34,050 nt of DNA from Phycisphaerae bacterium (lineage in GTDB: Bacteria > Planctomycetota > Phycisphaerae > Sedimentisphaerales > Anaerobacaceae), in the NCBI GenBank assembly GCA_030615025.1, contig JAUXAB010000039.1, forward strand, positions 1 through 34,050. Direction: 5' to 3'. Shown in pieces: positions 1 to 6,822 of the stretch. The position numbers were made by a program, and so were the translations under genes. Position 1 is the first letter of the stretch. Every line of letters starts with the position of its first letter. The notes under the pieces are model-generated. The model saw only the letters and a list, made by a program, of their open reading frames with translations. It was not told where the DNA came from and made no database searches.

Positions 1-831
1 TCCATCGGTAGAGTGGACGTGCTTGCGCGTCTGATTGTGGACGGGATGTATCATTATGAGTATTTTAATCCGGAGAAGTTGCCTGAAAGGCATGTTGAGA
101 TGTTTTTAGAGATAAATCCTATCACTTTTAACGTAAGGGTGAAAGAGGGAATATCTCTCTCACAACTTCGTTTGTTTTATGGTCATCCTGGGGATTCGCA
201 GAAGCGAGGTAAGGAGCTATGCAAATCTCTATTGTTTCATGAAGAAGGACCAGTAGAAGACCCCATGATATCGGTTGATTTGTCGGAAACACAGATTTGC
301 AGCACAGGTGTTTCCGCTTCCGCATTCGGTGCCAAGAAACAAGAAAATCCTATAGATTTATGGAAGCATGAGAAAGAAGCGGATAGACCCGATCCTGTGG
401 ACTACTGGGAGTGTTTACCAGTCGATGAGAGAAAAAGATTATTTATAGAAGAAACTCGTTTTTATATTATCAGATCTAAAGAGAGACTTTGCCTACCAAA
501 AGGGATAGCAGTTTATGCCAGAGCCATCGATGAAACGATTGGCGAAATGCGCGTACACTATGCCGGGTTTGCACATCCTTTCTTTGGTAAGGACCGGAGA
601 GACGAGAAAAAAGGGACACCGCTTATGTTTGAAGTTCGTGAACACAGTTTTCCCGTTAGCTTAAGAGATGAGGAAAAGTTGGCGAGACTTGAGTTTTATC
701 GCATGTCGGAGGATTATGAGCCACCAAAGTCCAATGGTCGCCGTGAAGAGGAGAATGATGAAGATGATGATTATAACGAACAAGAGCTGAAGTTATCGAA
801 ATTCTTTAGAGATTGGGGAGACCGTGATTAG
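1..831 (+). CDS. dcd: dCTP deaminase, two-domain type (5'-truncated by window edge)
   Basis: Likely deaminates dCTP to dUTP in pyrimidine deoxynucleotide supply. The frame is open from base 1, so the true start and most of the first domain lie upstream; an internal GTG/ATG start is not credible because conserved residues precede it. The visible 276 residues begin in the active-site motif SIGRVDVLARLI (Ser1 and Arg4 match the Ser/Arg pair of Dcd), followed by MFLEINP with Glu37 in the catalytic glutamate position and VKEGISLSQLRLF. A second, degenerate dUTPase-like fold follows (about 140-235: EFYII-type strand, IGEMRVHYAGFAHPFFG, FEVREHSFPV), which is the arrangement of the Pfam DCD family. 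The last 40 residues are a highly acidic tail (EEENDEDDD). A GNAT-ASCH gene follows after 40 bp. I am confident of the family; the acidic tail is unusual. Confidence 0.85.
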   Translation, partial: SIGRVDVLARLIVDGMYHYEYFNPEKLPERHVEMFLEINPITFNVRVKEGISLSQLRLFYGHPGDSQKRGKELCKSLLFHEEGPVEDPMISVDLSETQICSTGVSASAFGAKKQENPIDLWKHEKEADRPDPVDYWECLPVDERKRLFIEETRFYIIRSKERLCLPKGIAVYARAIDETIGEMRVHYAGFAHPFFGKDRRDEKKGTPLMFEVREHSFPVSLRDEEKLARLEFYRMSEDYEPPKSNGRREEENDEDDDYNEQELKLSKFFRDWGDRD

Positions 832-871
832 TTGAGGACGTGACAATCATATGGCATTATAGGTAATAAGA

Positions 872-1909
872 ATGGAACACTTGTTTTCGCAAAAGGGTAA
901 TTTCCGAGTTGTCAGGTTATCTGAAGCGGATGCGCGCGCCGGCAGTGACCACCTAAAGAAGTTGCGCGAGCTGGTCTTAGAAAACGAGCCGATGTATCCT
1001 AATATTGAGGAGTGGTTTGACCAGAAAGTTGTCTCGGGAATGAAGTCATCTGAGAGAGTTGGCTATATAGGATACCTTGATGAGAAGCCAGCCGTTTCTG
1101 CGGTAGTAAAGCGAGGAGAAGATGCTAAGTTTTGCCACCTTCGAATAAAAAAAGAACTTCAGGATATCCACCTCGGAGAGGCCTTTTTCACCTTGATGGG
1201 TTTGGAAGTAAAGCGCTTTGCGAAAGATGTACATTTTACACTTCCGGAGAGCGTGTGGGAGAAAGAAAAGGAGTTCTTTAAGTCGTTTGGGTTTGTTAAG
1301 GCGATTAAGGCAGGACATCAATATAGACTTTTCGAGGATGAGTTAAGATGCTCTTCACCATTTGATAGGGTCTGGAAGGCAATTTTAGAAAAACTACCGA
1401 AAGTTGCGCGGGCCTTTTTTATGAATGGACATTCGCTCGACAGCAAACTTTTAATGAGTATTAGGGGGGAAAACGCAAGGAAAGTCGTGGCCGGGAAGAA
1501 AAAGGTCGAGATCAGAAGAAGGTTTTCAAAGAAGTGGACAGGGTGTAAGGTCAGTATATACGCTTCGGGACGTGAACGCTGTCTTGTGGGAGAAGCATTG
1601 ATAAGCAGAGTAGTTGTTGATAAACCCGAAAGTATCTGGGAGAGATTTCATCAGGAAATCGGATGTACCCGAAAGGAGTTTGACAGGTACACCCGATCTT
1701 TGAGCACAATTTACGCCATTGTGTTAGAAAACGTGATGCCGTATCGAAAAAGTATATCTCTTAGCGAGGTCTCCAACCTAACGAAAAAAAAGTTGCGTCC
1801 GCCGCAGAACTATTATATCCTAAACAACAATATAAACTGGGCTGAGGCTGTCTCGATGGGGGTTTTGTTGCAGAGCAGTTTTGGAACGCAAGAGCCTGTG
1901 CTACTGTAA
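872..1909 (+). CDS. GNAT-like N-terminal domain fused to ASCH (PUA-like) domain
   Basis: A 345-residue protein in two parts. Residues 10-160 look like a divergent GNAT acyltransferase fold (the stretch around GYIGYLDEKPAVSAVVKRGEDA, then LGEAFFTLMGLEVKRFA and a FFKSFGFVKA segment typical of the last GNAT strands), but no clear acetyl-CoA Q/RxxGxG/A loop is visible, so activity is uncertain. Residues 190-300 match an ASCH domain: LLMSIRGENARKVVAGKKKVEIRRR, then VSIYASG, LVGEALISRV, a TRKEFDRY helix and a final strand with YAIVLENV. ASCH domains are PUA-like and predicted to bind RNA or modified nucleotides. An AGGT 7-10 nt before the ATG is a weak ribosome site. Being next to a dCTP deaminase hints at nucleotide or nucleic-acid modification; this is inference. 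Confidence 0.65.
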   Translation: MEHLFSQKGNFRVVRLSEADARAGSDHLKKLRELVLENEPMYPNIEEWFDQKVVSGMKSSERVGYIGYLDEKPAVSAVVKRGEDAKFCHLRIKKELQDIHLGEAFFTLMGLEVKRFAKDVHFTLPESVWEKEKEFFKSFGFVKAIKAGHQYRLFEDELRCSSPFDRVWKAILEKLPKVARAFFMNGHSLDSKLLMSIRGENARKVVAGKKKVEIRRRFSKKWTGCKVSIYASGRERCLVGEALISRVVVDKPESIWERFHQEIGCTRKEFDRYTRSLSTIYAIVLENVMPYRKSISLSEVSNLTKKKLRPPQNYYILNNNINWAEAVSMGVLLQSSFGTQEPVLL

Positions 1910-2043
1910 AGCGAACTTGTAGTTTTCAACAAAATAAAACCAACGACAGTCTTTTGAATCCTCGCTAAGTTCCGCATGGGACAAAGGCATACCCTTAATG
2001 AGGCCATTTCGGCACTTCAAATCATCTGGCAAGTCTGTTAGAA

Positions 2044-2096
2044 TGGTGATTGGTAACTGGTGATTGGTAACTGTTTAACTATTTAACCAATCGAAA
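2044..2096. repeat. heptamer array A1, abuts lpxC-fabZ start
   Basis: Units of exactly 7 nt: TGGTGAT, TGGTAAC, TGGTGAT, TGGTAAC, TGTTTAA, CTATTTA, ACCAATC. The last unit is complementary to the first ones, so the array can fold back. It ends 4 nt before the ATG, and no Shine-Dalgarno sequence is present. The rest of the 1910-2096 gap shows nothing recognisable. Confidence 0.8.
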
Positions 2097-3407
2097 ATGA
2101 AGCTGCAAAAGACGATAAAAAGCGAAGGCAGGCTTGCCGGTCGCGGTATGTTTGCGGGCAAGGAAACAAAGGTTGTTTTTCGCCCTGCTCCTGCAGATTC
2201 CGGAGTGGTTTTCGTGCGGACCGATGTCCCAGAGGCAGTACGGATTAGTGCTGTTGCCAGTAATCTTGCTGAGCGAAGTCGTCGCACGACGATAAAGAAA
2301 GGCCGTGTCAGTATAGAAACGATCGAGCATTGTTTGGCTGCCATCAATGCGTTAGCAATTGATAATCTGGTCGTAGAGGTTGACGGCTCAGAGCTGCCGG
2401 CTCCAGATTGCAGTTGTGCTGAGTATTTCAAGGTTCTAAAACGCACCGGGCTGGTTGAGCAGGCGAAGGAGCGTAAAGAGTTTGTTATCAGCGAGCCTAT
2501 TAGCATTACGGCAGGTGACGCGTCGATATACGCCCTGCCGTACGCCGATGACGGATTAAATATCACCTACGACCTGGATTACGCCGGTCACACCGGTATC
2601 GGCAGACAGATTTTTAGCTGTCGGCTTACGCCGGAGAATTTTGAGAAGAATCTGGCACCTGCCCGAACCTTTTTGCTTGAAGCTGAGGCGAAGCAATTTC
2701 AAGCCCGCGGAATGGGAATGCATCTTGGTCCTCGTGATATTCTGGTTGTCAACTCAGACGGACCTATTAAGAACAGTTTCAGATTTCCTAACGAGTGTGT
2801 CAGGCATAAGATTGCTGATTTAATTGGCGATCTTGCGTTGGTCGGCCGAGGGATTTTGGGCAGGATTGTGGCCTATAAGAGCGGGCATTCGTTGAACCAG
2901 CGGCTTGTAAGAAAATTGTATGAAGCGGCCGAGCGGCTGGAGCGAATGCAAAAGCTCGGGACTGACGCACTTTTGGATATTAGGCAGATTGCTAAGATTC
3001 TGCCACATAGATATCCGTTTTTGCTGGTAGACAAAATAGTCGAAATCGAAGGCGATACGCGAATAAAAGGGATAAAGAATGTAAGCTTCAATGAGCAATT
3101 TTTCCAGGGCCATTTTCCCGGTACGCCTATTATGCCCGGCGTTCTTATCGTAGAAGCGATGGCACAGGTATCCGGCTTGTTATTTGCGCAGAGACTGGAA
3201 CACACCGGCAAGCTGGCGGTACTGCTGAGCATGGATGCTGTAAAATTGCGCAGACCTGTTATCCCCGGCGACCAGCTTATCCTTACTGCTGAGACGGTGC
3301 GTCTTCGCAAAAGAACCGCACAGTGTCGGTGCAGGGCGATGGTAGGTGACAAGGTAGCCGCTGAAGCTCAAATCAAATTTATGCTCGTCGACGAAGAGAA
3401 GGTATAG
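2097..3407 (+). CDS. lpxC-fabZ: bifunctional UDP-3-O-acyl-GlcNAc deacetylase / 3-hydroxyacyl-ACP dehydratase
   Basis: A 436-residue fusion of two early lipid A/fatty acid enzymes. Residues 1-285 are LpxC, the zinc deacetylase that commits UDP-acyl-GlcNAc to lipid A: zinc ligands His78 (IEHCLAAINAL), His237 and Asp241 (ECVRHKIADLIGDL), and the catalytic His264 (YKSGHSLN) are all present. Residues 290-436 are FabZ, which dehydrates 3-hydroxyacyl-ACP: HRYPFLLVD at 304-312, catalytic His339 in FFQGHFPGTPIMPG and Glu353 in VEAMAQ. Both active sites look intact. This fusion is known from Bacteroidetes, Chlorobi and planctomycete relatives. It is followed by lpxA after 46 bp. The ATG was chosen because the LpxC homology starts at once; there is no clear ribosome site, a heptamer array occupying that position. 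Confidence 0.96.
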   Translation: MKLQKTIKSEGRLAGRGMFAGKETKVVFRPAPADSGVVFVRTDVPEAVRISAVASNLAERSRRTTIKKGRVSIETIEHCLAAINALAIDNLVVEVDGSELPAPDCSCAEYFKVLKRTGLVEQAKERKEFVISEPISITAGDASIYALPYADDGLNITYDLDYAGHTGIGRQIFSCRLTPENFEKNLAPARTFLLEAEAKQFQARGMGMHLGPRDILVVNSDGPIKNSFRFPNECVRHKIADLIGDLALVGRGILGRIVAYKSGHSLNQRLVRKLYEAAERLERMQKLGTDALLDIRQIAKILPHRYPFLLVDKIVEIEGDTRIKGIKNVSFNEQFFQGHFPGTPIMPGVLIVEAMAQVSGLLFAQRLEHTGKLAVLLSMDAVKLRRPVIPGDQLILTAETVRLRKRTAQCRCRAMVGDKVAAEAQIKFMLVDEEKV

Positions 3408-3410
3408 CAG

Positions 3411-3452
3411 TAATTTTGAATTTTGAGTGTTGAGTTTTAATTAAAAACTAAA
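3411..3452. repeat. heptamer array A2 between lpxC-fabZ and lpxA
   Basis: Six 7-nt units: TAATTTT, GAATTTT, GAGTGTT, GAGTTTT, AATTAAA, AACTAAA. The second half is roughly complementary to the first. It starts 3 nt after the lpxC-fabZ stop and ends 1 nt before the lpxA ATG, so it fills the whole gap. Confidence 0.75.
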
Positions 3453-3453
3453 G

Positions 3454-4263
3454 ATGATTAAAGTACATCCCAGTGCAGTGGTTGGAAAGGAGGCTCAGTT
3501 AGCTGAGGGTGTTACAATTGGGCCCAATTGTGTTATTGACGGCGGGGTCTCAATTGGTGCCGGTACAGTCATTGACGCTAATGTAGTGATTGGCAAAAAT
3601 ATCAAGATTGGTGAAAACAATCACTTTTTTGCCAATTGTGTGATTGGCGGCATGCCGCAAGTACTGGGTTTGAGTCCGGACGCCGAGAGAGGCGGACTGC
3701 TGATAGGTGACAGAAACATCCTTCGTGAGCAGGTTACAATCCATTCGAGTATTTATCAGGGAGAGTTTACAAAAATAGGACACGATAATCTGTTTATGGT
3801 CGGGGTGCACATCGGACACGACTGTACAGTCGAAGATAAGACTGTTATGAGTAATTATGTACAGTTAAGCGGACATTGCAAGATAGAGACCGGCGCCTGG
3901 TTTAGCGGTCTGGCAGCTATGCACCAGTTTGTAACTTTCGGCAAGTGGAGCTACGCAGCGGGACTTGCCGGGATTAATCGCGATATTCCACCATTTCTAA
4001 TTGTCAGCGGTCACTATCCGCCGAGAATTCGCGGCGTTAATAAGCGTGGTATGGACCGAGCCGGCCTCAGCGAGCAGCAACAGGAGAAAATATTCGAGGC
4101 GCACAAGAAGCTTTTCCGCCAAGGCAATGCACTGCTGGAGAATGCAAAGGCTTTGGCAGAAGAGGACGGGCTCGATGAGAATGTAAAGGCTATGGTTGAT
4201 ATGATTATCAAAAGCAGCGAGCAGCAGTTTGGCAGATACCTCGAGAAGTTCAGAGGCAGATAA
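3454..4263 (+). CDS. lpxA: acyl-ACP--UDP-N-acetylglucosamine O-acyltransferase
   Basis: Cytoplasmic trimeric left-handed beta-helix enzyme that puts the first acyl chain on UDP-GlcNAc, the step before LpxC. The 269 residues begin with hexapeptide repeats (VHPSAVVGKEAQLAEGVTIG and on to about 175), contain IGDRNILREQVTIH (85-97) and HIGHDCTVEDK, where His122 matches the catalytic His125 of E. coli LpxA, then GLAAMHQFVTFG and DIPPFLIVSGHYP, and end in the usual alpha-helical domain. Length is normal (about 262 in E. coli). It sits in the lipid A block between lpxC-fabZ and a Gfo/Idh dehydrogenase. If that neighbour is GnnA-like, this LpxA might accept the 3-amino analogue of UDP-GlcNAc; that is speculation. 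Confidence 0.95.
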   Translation: MIKVHPSAVVGKEAQLAEGVTIGPNCVIDGGVSIGAGTVIDANVVIGKNIKIGENNHFFANCVIGGMPQVLGLSPDAERGGLLIGDRNILREQVTIHSSIYQGEFTKIGHDNLFMVGVHIGHDCTVEDKTVMSNYVQLSGHCKIETGAWFSGLAAMHQFVTFGKWSYAAGLAGINRDIPPFLIVSGHYPPRIRGVNKRGMDRAGLSEQQQEKIFEAHKKLFRQGNALLENAKALAEEDGLDENVKAMVDMIIKSSEQQFGRYLEKFRGR

Positions 4264-4264
4264 G

Positions 4265-4306
4265 GCTCGATGCTCGTAGCTCGTCGAGTATCGAGAAACG
4301 AGAATC
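4265..4306. repeat. heptamer array A3 upstream of Gfo/Idh gene
   Basis: Six 7-nt units: GCTCGAT, GCTCGTA, GCTCGTC, GAGTATC, GAGAAAC, GAGAATC. The array switches from the CTCG form to the GAG form in the middle, giving a half-palindrome. It lies between the lpxA stop and the next ATG (4310) and leaves no room for a normal ribosome site. Same family as the arrays at 6256, 11378 and 13770. Confidence 0.85.
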
Positions 4307-4309
4307 AAG

Positions 4310-5401
4310 ATGGATAAGATACGTACCGCCGTTGTAGGTGTAGGCAAAATGGGGGTGATACACGCGAAGGTCTACGACCAGCTGCCGCAGAGCGATTTTG
4401 TTGCCGTCGTTGATATAGACGCTGACAAGGCAAAGCGCGTGGCCGATCAATATGGATGTTGTGCCTTTACCGATTGTGCGAATATCCTGGGCAAGGTTGA
4501 CCCCGTTAAAAGTTCGTGGATAAGGGGGACTGGTAGGTCTTTGGTAGAGACTTTTAACGGGGTTGACGCGGTAACGATAGCGACTCCGACGGTGACACAT
4601 CTGAAGCTGGCGAAAATCTTTATCAAAAACAAGGTTGCGGTGCTGATTGAAAAGCCGCTGGCGGCCAATGTCAGAGAAGGCAAAAAGATTGTGTCTCTTG
4701 CGAGAAAAAATAACAGCGTTGTAGCTGTGGGTCATTCCGAGCGCTGCAATCCGGTAGTTCAGGCGATAAAGCGGCTCGATATCGAGCCGAAGTTTATCGA
4801 GGCCAACCGCATCAGTCCGTATCCATTCCGCTCGACCGACATCGGGGTTGTGCTGGATGTGATGATCCACGATATAGATATTATTCTGTCCCTGGCAGCA
4901 AGCAAGGTTAAGAAAGTGGATGCCGTTGGCGTTAGTGTCATTGAAGAGGAGGAAGATATCTGTAATGCGAGGATTGTTTTTGAGAACGGCTGTATTGCGA
5001 ATATTACCGCTTCGAGACTGGCTTTGAAGACCGAAAGAAGGGTGAGGGTGTTCAGTCGGCAGGCATATTTAAGTGTGGATTATCTTAAAAAAAGCGGGAT
5101 TATCATTAAGGCTGCCCCAAACATCAACGTTGTCAAGTGGATACAAGAGCGCAAAGATGCGGGGGATTTTGACCTGACGACAGTGAACTGGCCGGATTTA
5201 TTGCACATAGAGCATCTTGCTATAGATGATAAAGAGCCGGTTCGTCTGGAGCAGGAGGCTTTTCTGCGGGCCGTTATGGACAGGAAGTTTATGCCAGAGG
5301 TCAGTGCCCAAGAGGGTCTGGCCGCACTGCAATGTGCTCAGAAGATCCTGGCCTCAATCAAAAAACACAAGTGGAATGAGAAAATAGCGTATAGCACATA
5401 G
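4310..5401 (+). CDS. Gfo/Idh/MocA-family dehydrogenase, possibly UDP-GlcNAc 3-dehydrogenase (GnnA-like)
   Basis: NAD(P)-dependent sugar dehydrogenase of 363 residues. The Rossmann fold starts at once (VVGVGKMGVIHAKVY, 8-22), with VDIDADKAK at 35-42, ATPTVTHLKLA at 91-101 and the EKPLA motif at about 114-118, as in the Gfo/Idh/MocA family; VMIHDIDIILSL carries the usual active-site His/Asp region. Position directly after lpxA suggests a lipid A role; GnnA, which oxidises UDP-GlcNAc at C3 in organisms with GlcN3N lipid A, belongs to this family, but no GnnB aminotransferase is in the window. Residues about 63-84 are encoded by an in-frame palindromic mini-element (see 4495-4567), falling in a surface region before the second Rossmann half. 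The last residues (IAYST) and the stop come from a heptamer array. Family certain, substrate not. Confidence 0.85.
   Translation: MDKIRTAVVGVGKMGVIHAKVYDQLPQSDFVAVVDIDADKAKRVADQYGCCAFTDCANILGKVDPVKSSWIRGTGRSLVETFNGVDAVTIATPTVTHLKLAKIFIKNKVAVLIEKPLAANVREGKKIVSLARKNNSVVAVGHSERCNPVVQAIKRLDIEPKFIEANRISPYPFRSTDIGVVLDVMIHDIDIILSLAASKVKKVDAVGVSVIEEEEDICNARIVFENGCIANITASRLALKTERRVRVFSRQAYLSVDYLKKSGIIIKAAPNINVVKWIQERKDAGDFDLTTVNWPDLLHIEHLAIDDKEPVRLEQEAFLRAVMDRKFMPEVSAQEGLAALQCAQKILASIKKHKWNEKIAYST
4495..4567. mobile_element. 66-bp palindromic mini-element inserted in frame in the Gfo/Idh gene
   Basis: A perfect 14-bp inverted repeat (ACCCCGTTAAAAGT at 4500-4513 and its complement at 4550-4563) encloses 36 bp. 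The sequence GGTTGAC occurs at 4495-4501 and again at 4561-4567, a direct repeat that looks like a target duplication (it overlaps the inverted repeat by 1-3 nt). The distance between the copies is 66 bp, 22 codons, so the frame is kept. The encoded stretch (GKVDPVKSSWIRGTGRSLVE region) has no counterpart in the usual Gfo/Idh pattern, where the acidic loop runs straight into VDAVxIATPTxTH. Confidence 0.75.
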
Positions 5402-5411
5402 CGTATAAAGA
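5384..5411. repeat. heptamer array A4 at the Gfo/Idh 3' end
   Basis: Units ATAGCGT, ATAGCAC, ATAGCGT, ATAAAGA. The array codes for the last residues of the Gfo/Idh protein and supplies its TAG stop at 5399-5401. Confidence 0.65.
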
Positions 5412-5461
5412 AGAACTAAACGCCGTATTTATAAGAATTTTGGTTTTGCGAGGAGTATCGT

Positions 5462-6064
5462 ATGATTCGTAAGTTTTGGTTTTGCGCATTATTGATGGCT
5501 GTGGCTTTAACGACCGGCTGCAATAGAAAGGCAAGTAAGGAGTCGAAGGATATGGATATTGAGCCGAAGAAGGTAAAATTGGAAACGAGTATGGGGGACA
5601 TAGCTATTGAGCTTAACGAAGAAGCTGCACCTATTACGGTAAAGAACTTTCTTCGGTATGTGGAGGAAGGTTTTTACGACGGGACTATATTTCACCGGGT
5701 GATACCGAACTTTATGATACAGGGTGGCGGGTTCACAGCGGAGATGGTGCGGAAAGAAACGCATGCGCCGATTGCCAACGAAGCCCGCAATGGATTGAAA
5801 AACGATCGAGGCACTATCGCGATGGCCCGGACTAATAATCCTGATAGCGCTACAGCTCAGTTTTTTATCAATCATAAAAACAATAACTCTCTAAATTATG
5901 CTGAGAATCGCAACCCTGGGTACACGGTATTCGGCAAAGTTATCGAAGGTATGGAGACGGTAGATAAAATCGCGGCTGTGAAGACAGCAACTCAGATGGG
6001 TATGGGCGATGTTCCCGTTGAGCCGGTCGTGATAAAATCGGCCAAGGTTGTCTCGGGTAAGTAG
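5462..6064 (+). CDS. cyclophilin-type peptidyl-prolyl isomerase, lipoprotein
   Basis: Peptidyl-prolyl cis-trans isomerase likely anchored in a periplasm-facing membrane. The first 20 residues are a lipoprotein signal (MIRKFWFCALLMAVALTTGC, lipobox LTTGC, lipidated Cys20), followed by a charged linker. Residues 37-195 are a bacterial cyclophilin domain: KVKLETSMGDIAIEL, APITVKNFLRYVEEGFYDGTIFHRVIPNFMIQGGG, GTIAMAR and SATAQFFIN, then GYTVFGKVIEGMETVDKI. The FHR, QGG and QFFIN catalytic motifs are all present. Total length of 200 fits PpiA/B plus a signal. GAGG/GAGGAG 8-10 nt upstream of the ATG is a good ribosome site. It converges with endonuclease V with 13 bp between the stops. Confidence 0.93.
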   Translation: MIRKFWFCALLMAVALTTGCNRKASKESKDMDIEPKKVKLETSMGDIAIELNEEAAPITVKNFLRYVEEGFYDGTIFHRVIPNFMIQGGGFTAEMVRKETHAPIANEARNGLKNDRGTIAMARTNNPDSATAQFFINHKNNNSLNYAENRNPGYTVFGKVIEGMETVDKIAAVKTATQMGMGDVPVEPVVIKSAKVVSGK

Positions 6065-6077
6065 GGTTGTGCGTTGA

Positions 6078-6797
6078 TTAAGCTTTTAATCTTAGTTTGC
6101 TGACCAGTTGATGGGCAAGGCGGGTAGGTTCGGGCAGACGATATTTAACTGCGCAGGCGAGGGTGATTTTTATCGCATCTTTTAGCAGACATTTGTTACC
6201 CACAGAAACGAAAACCGACTTGACATTTGTGCGCGTTCTGACTACCGCGCCGATTATCTCGTCGCTCGTGGCTCGTGACTCGTGACTCGTTTGGCGTTTT
6301 GTGCTCTTCTTATCTGTTAATAGGCTATATTCGCCCTTTTCAAGCGGAGGTTCCTCAAACTGGCCGATTAGTCTGCTTTTTGCACAGCCGATGGTTGGCT
6401 TATCGAAAAATAAGCCAAGATGGGCTGCAAGACCGAGTCGGCGAGGATGGGCTATGCCCTGACCATCAATGATGAATAAATCCGGCTTAGTTTTGAGTTT
6501 TTCAACTGCGGCGATACAGACCGGAGCTTCGCGAAAAGAGAGCAGGCCGGGTATGTAAGGAAAGGTAACTTTTCGTGAAGCAGTTGTTGTTTCTACGGGA
6601 GTAAAATTCGGCAGCTTTAGCACTACAACGGCAGCAATGATTTTTTTACCGTCTTTGCTGAAGGCGCAGTCGATACCAGCGATTAGTTTTGGCTGTTTTT
6701 TTAGTGGGATAAATTGCACTTTTGAGGCGAGATTCTTCTGGCAGTCTCGCGCCTGTGAGTAAGACAAATTCCAGCTATGTAAATCCTTGGTTTGCAT
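6078..6797 (-). CDS. nfi: endonuclease V (deoxyinosine 3' endonuclease)
   Basis: Cuts DNA at the second phosphodiester 3' of deoxyinosine, starting repair of deaminated adenine. The 239 residues carry the family motifs in order: AGIDCAFSKDG (Asp43), PYIPGLLSFREAP (wedge motif and Glu90), DLFIIDGQGIAHPRRLGLAAHLG (Asp111), PTIGCAKSRLIG, VRTRTNVKSVFVSVGNK and YRLPEPTRLAHQLV. The three metal-binding acids are intact. Residues about 168-181 (within KSTKRQTSHESRATSDE) come from a heptamer array placed in frame in a loop before the GAVVRTR strand, making that loop longer than usual. GAGG lies upstream of the ATG. The M28-type peptidase gene is 25 bp upstream on the same strand, so the two are probably co-transcribed. 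Confidence 0.95.
   Translation of the reverse strand: MQTKDLHSWNLSYSQARDCQKNLASKVQFIPLKKQPKLIAGIDCAFSKDGKKIIAAVVVLKLPNFTPVETTTASRKVTFPYIPGLLSFREAPVCIAAVEKLKTKPDLFIIDGQGIAHPRRLGLAAHLGLFFDKPTIGCAKSRLIGQFEEPPLEKGEYSLLTDKKSTKRQTSHESRATSDEIIGAVVRTRTNVKSVFVSVGNKCLLKDAIKITLACAVKYRLPEPTRLAHQLVSKLRLKA
6256..6297. repeat. heptamer array A5 inside nfi
   Basis: Plus-strand units ATCTCGT, CGCTCGT, GGCTCGT, GACTCGT, GACTCGT, TTGGCGT: six units, 42 nt, exactly 14 codons of endonuclease V. It is nearly the same sequence as part of the intergenic array at 11448-11475 (CTCGTCG CTCGTGA CTCGTAT). Confidence 0.85.
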
Positions 6798-6822
6798 AAT
6801 AGCCTCGTAGTACCTTCATCGC

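Noticed and set aside
1..831. Defence-type dCTP deaminase
   Set aside because: The motifs fit the housekeeping two-domain DCD family and lack the P-loop domain of the defensive proteins.
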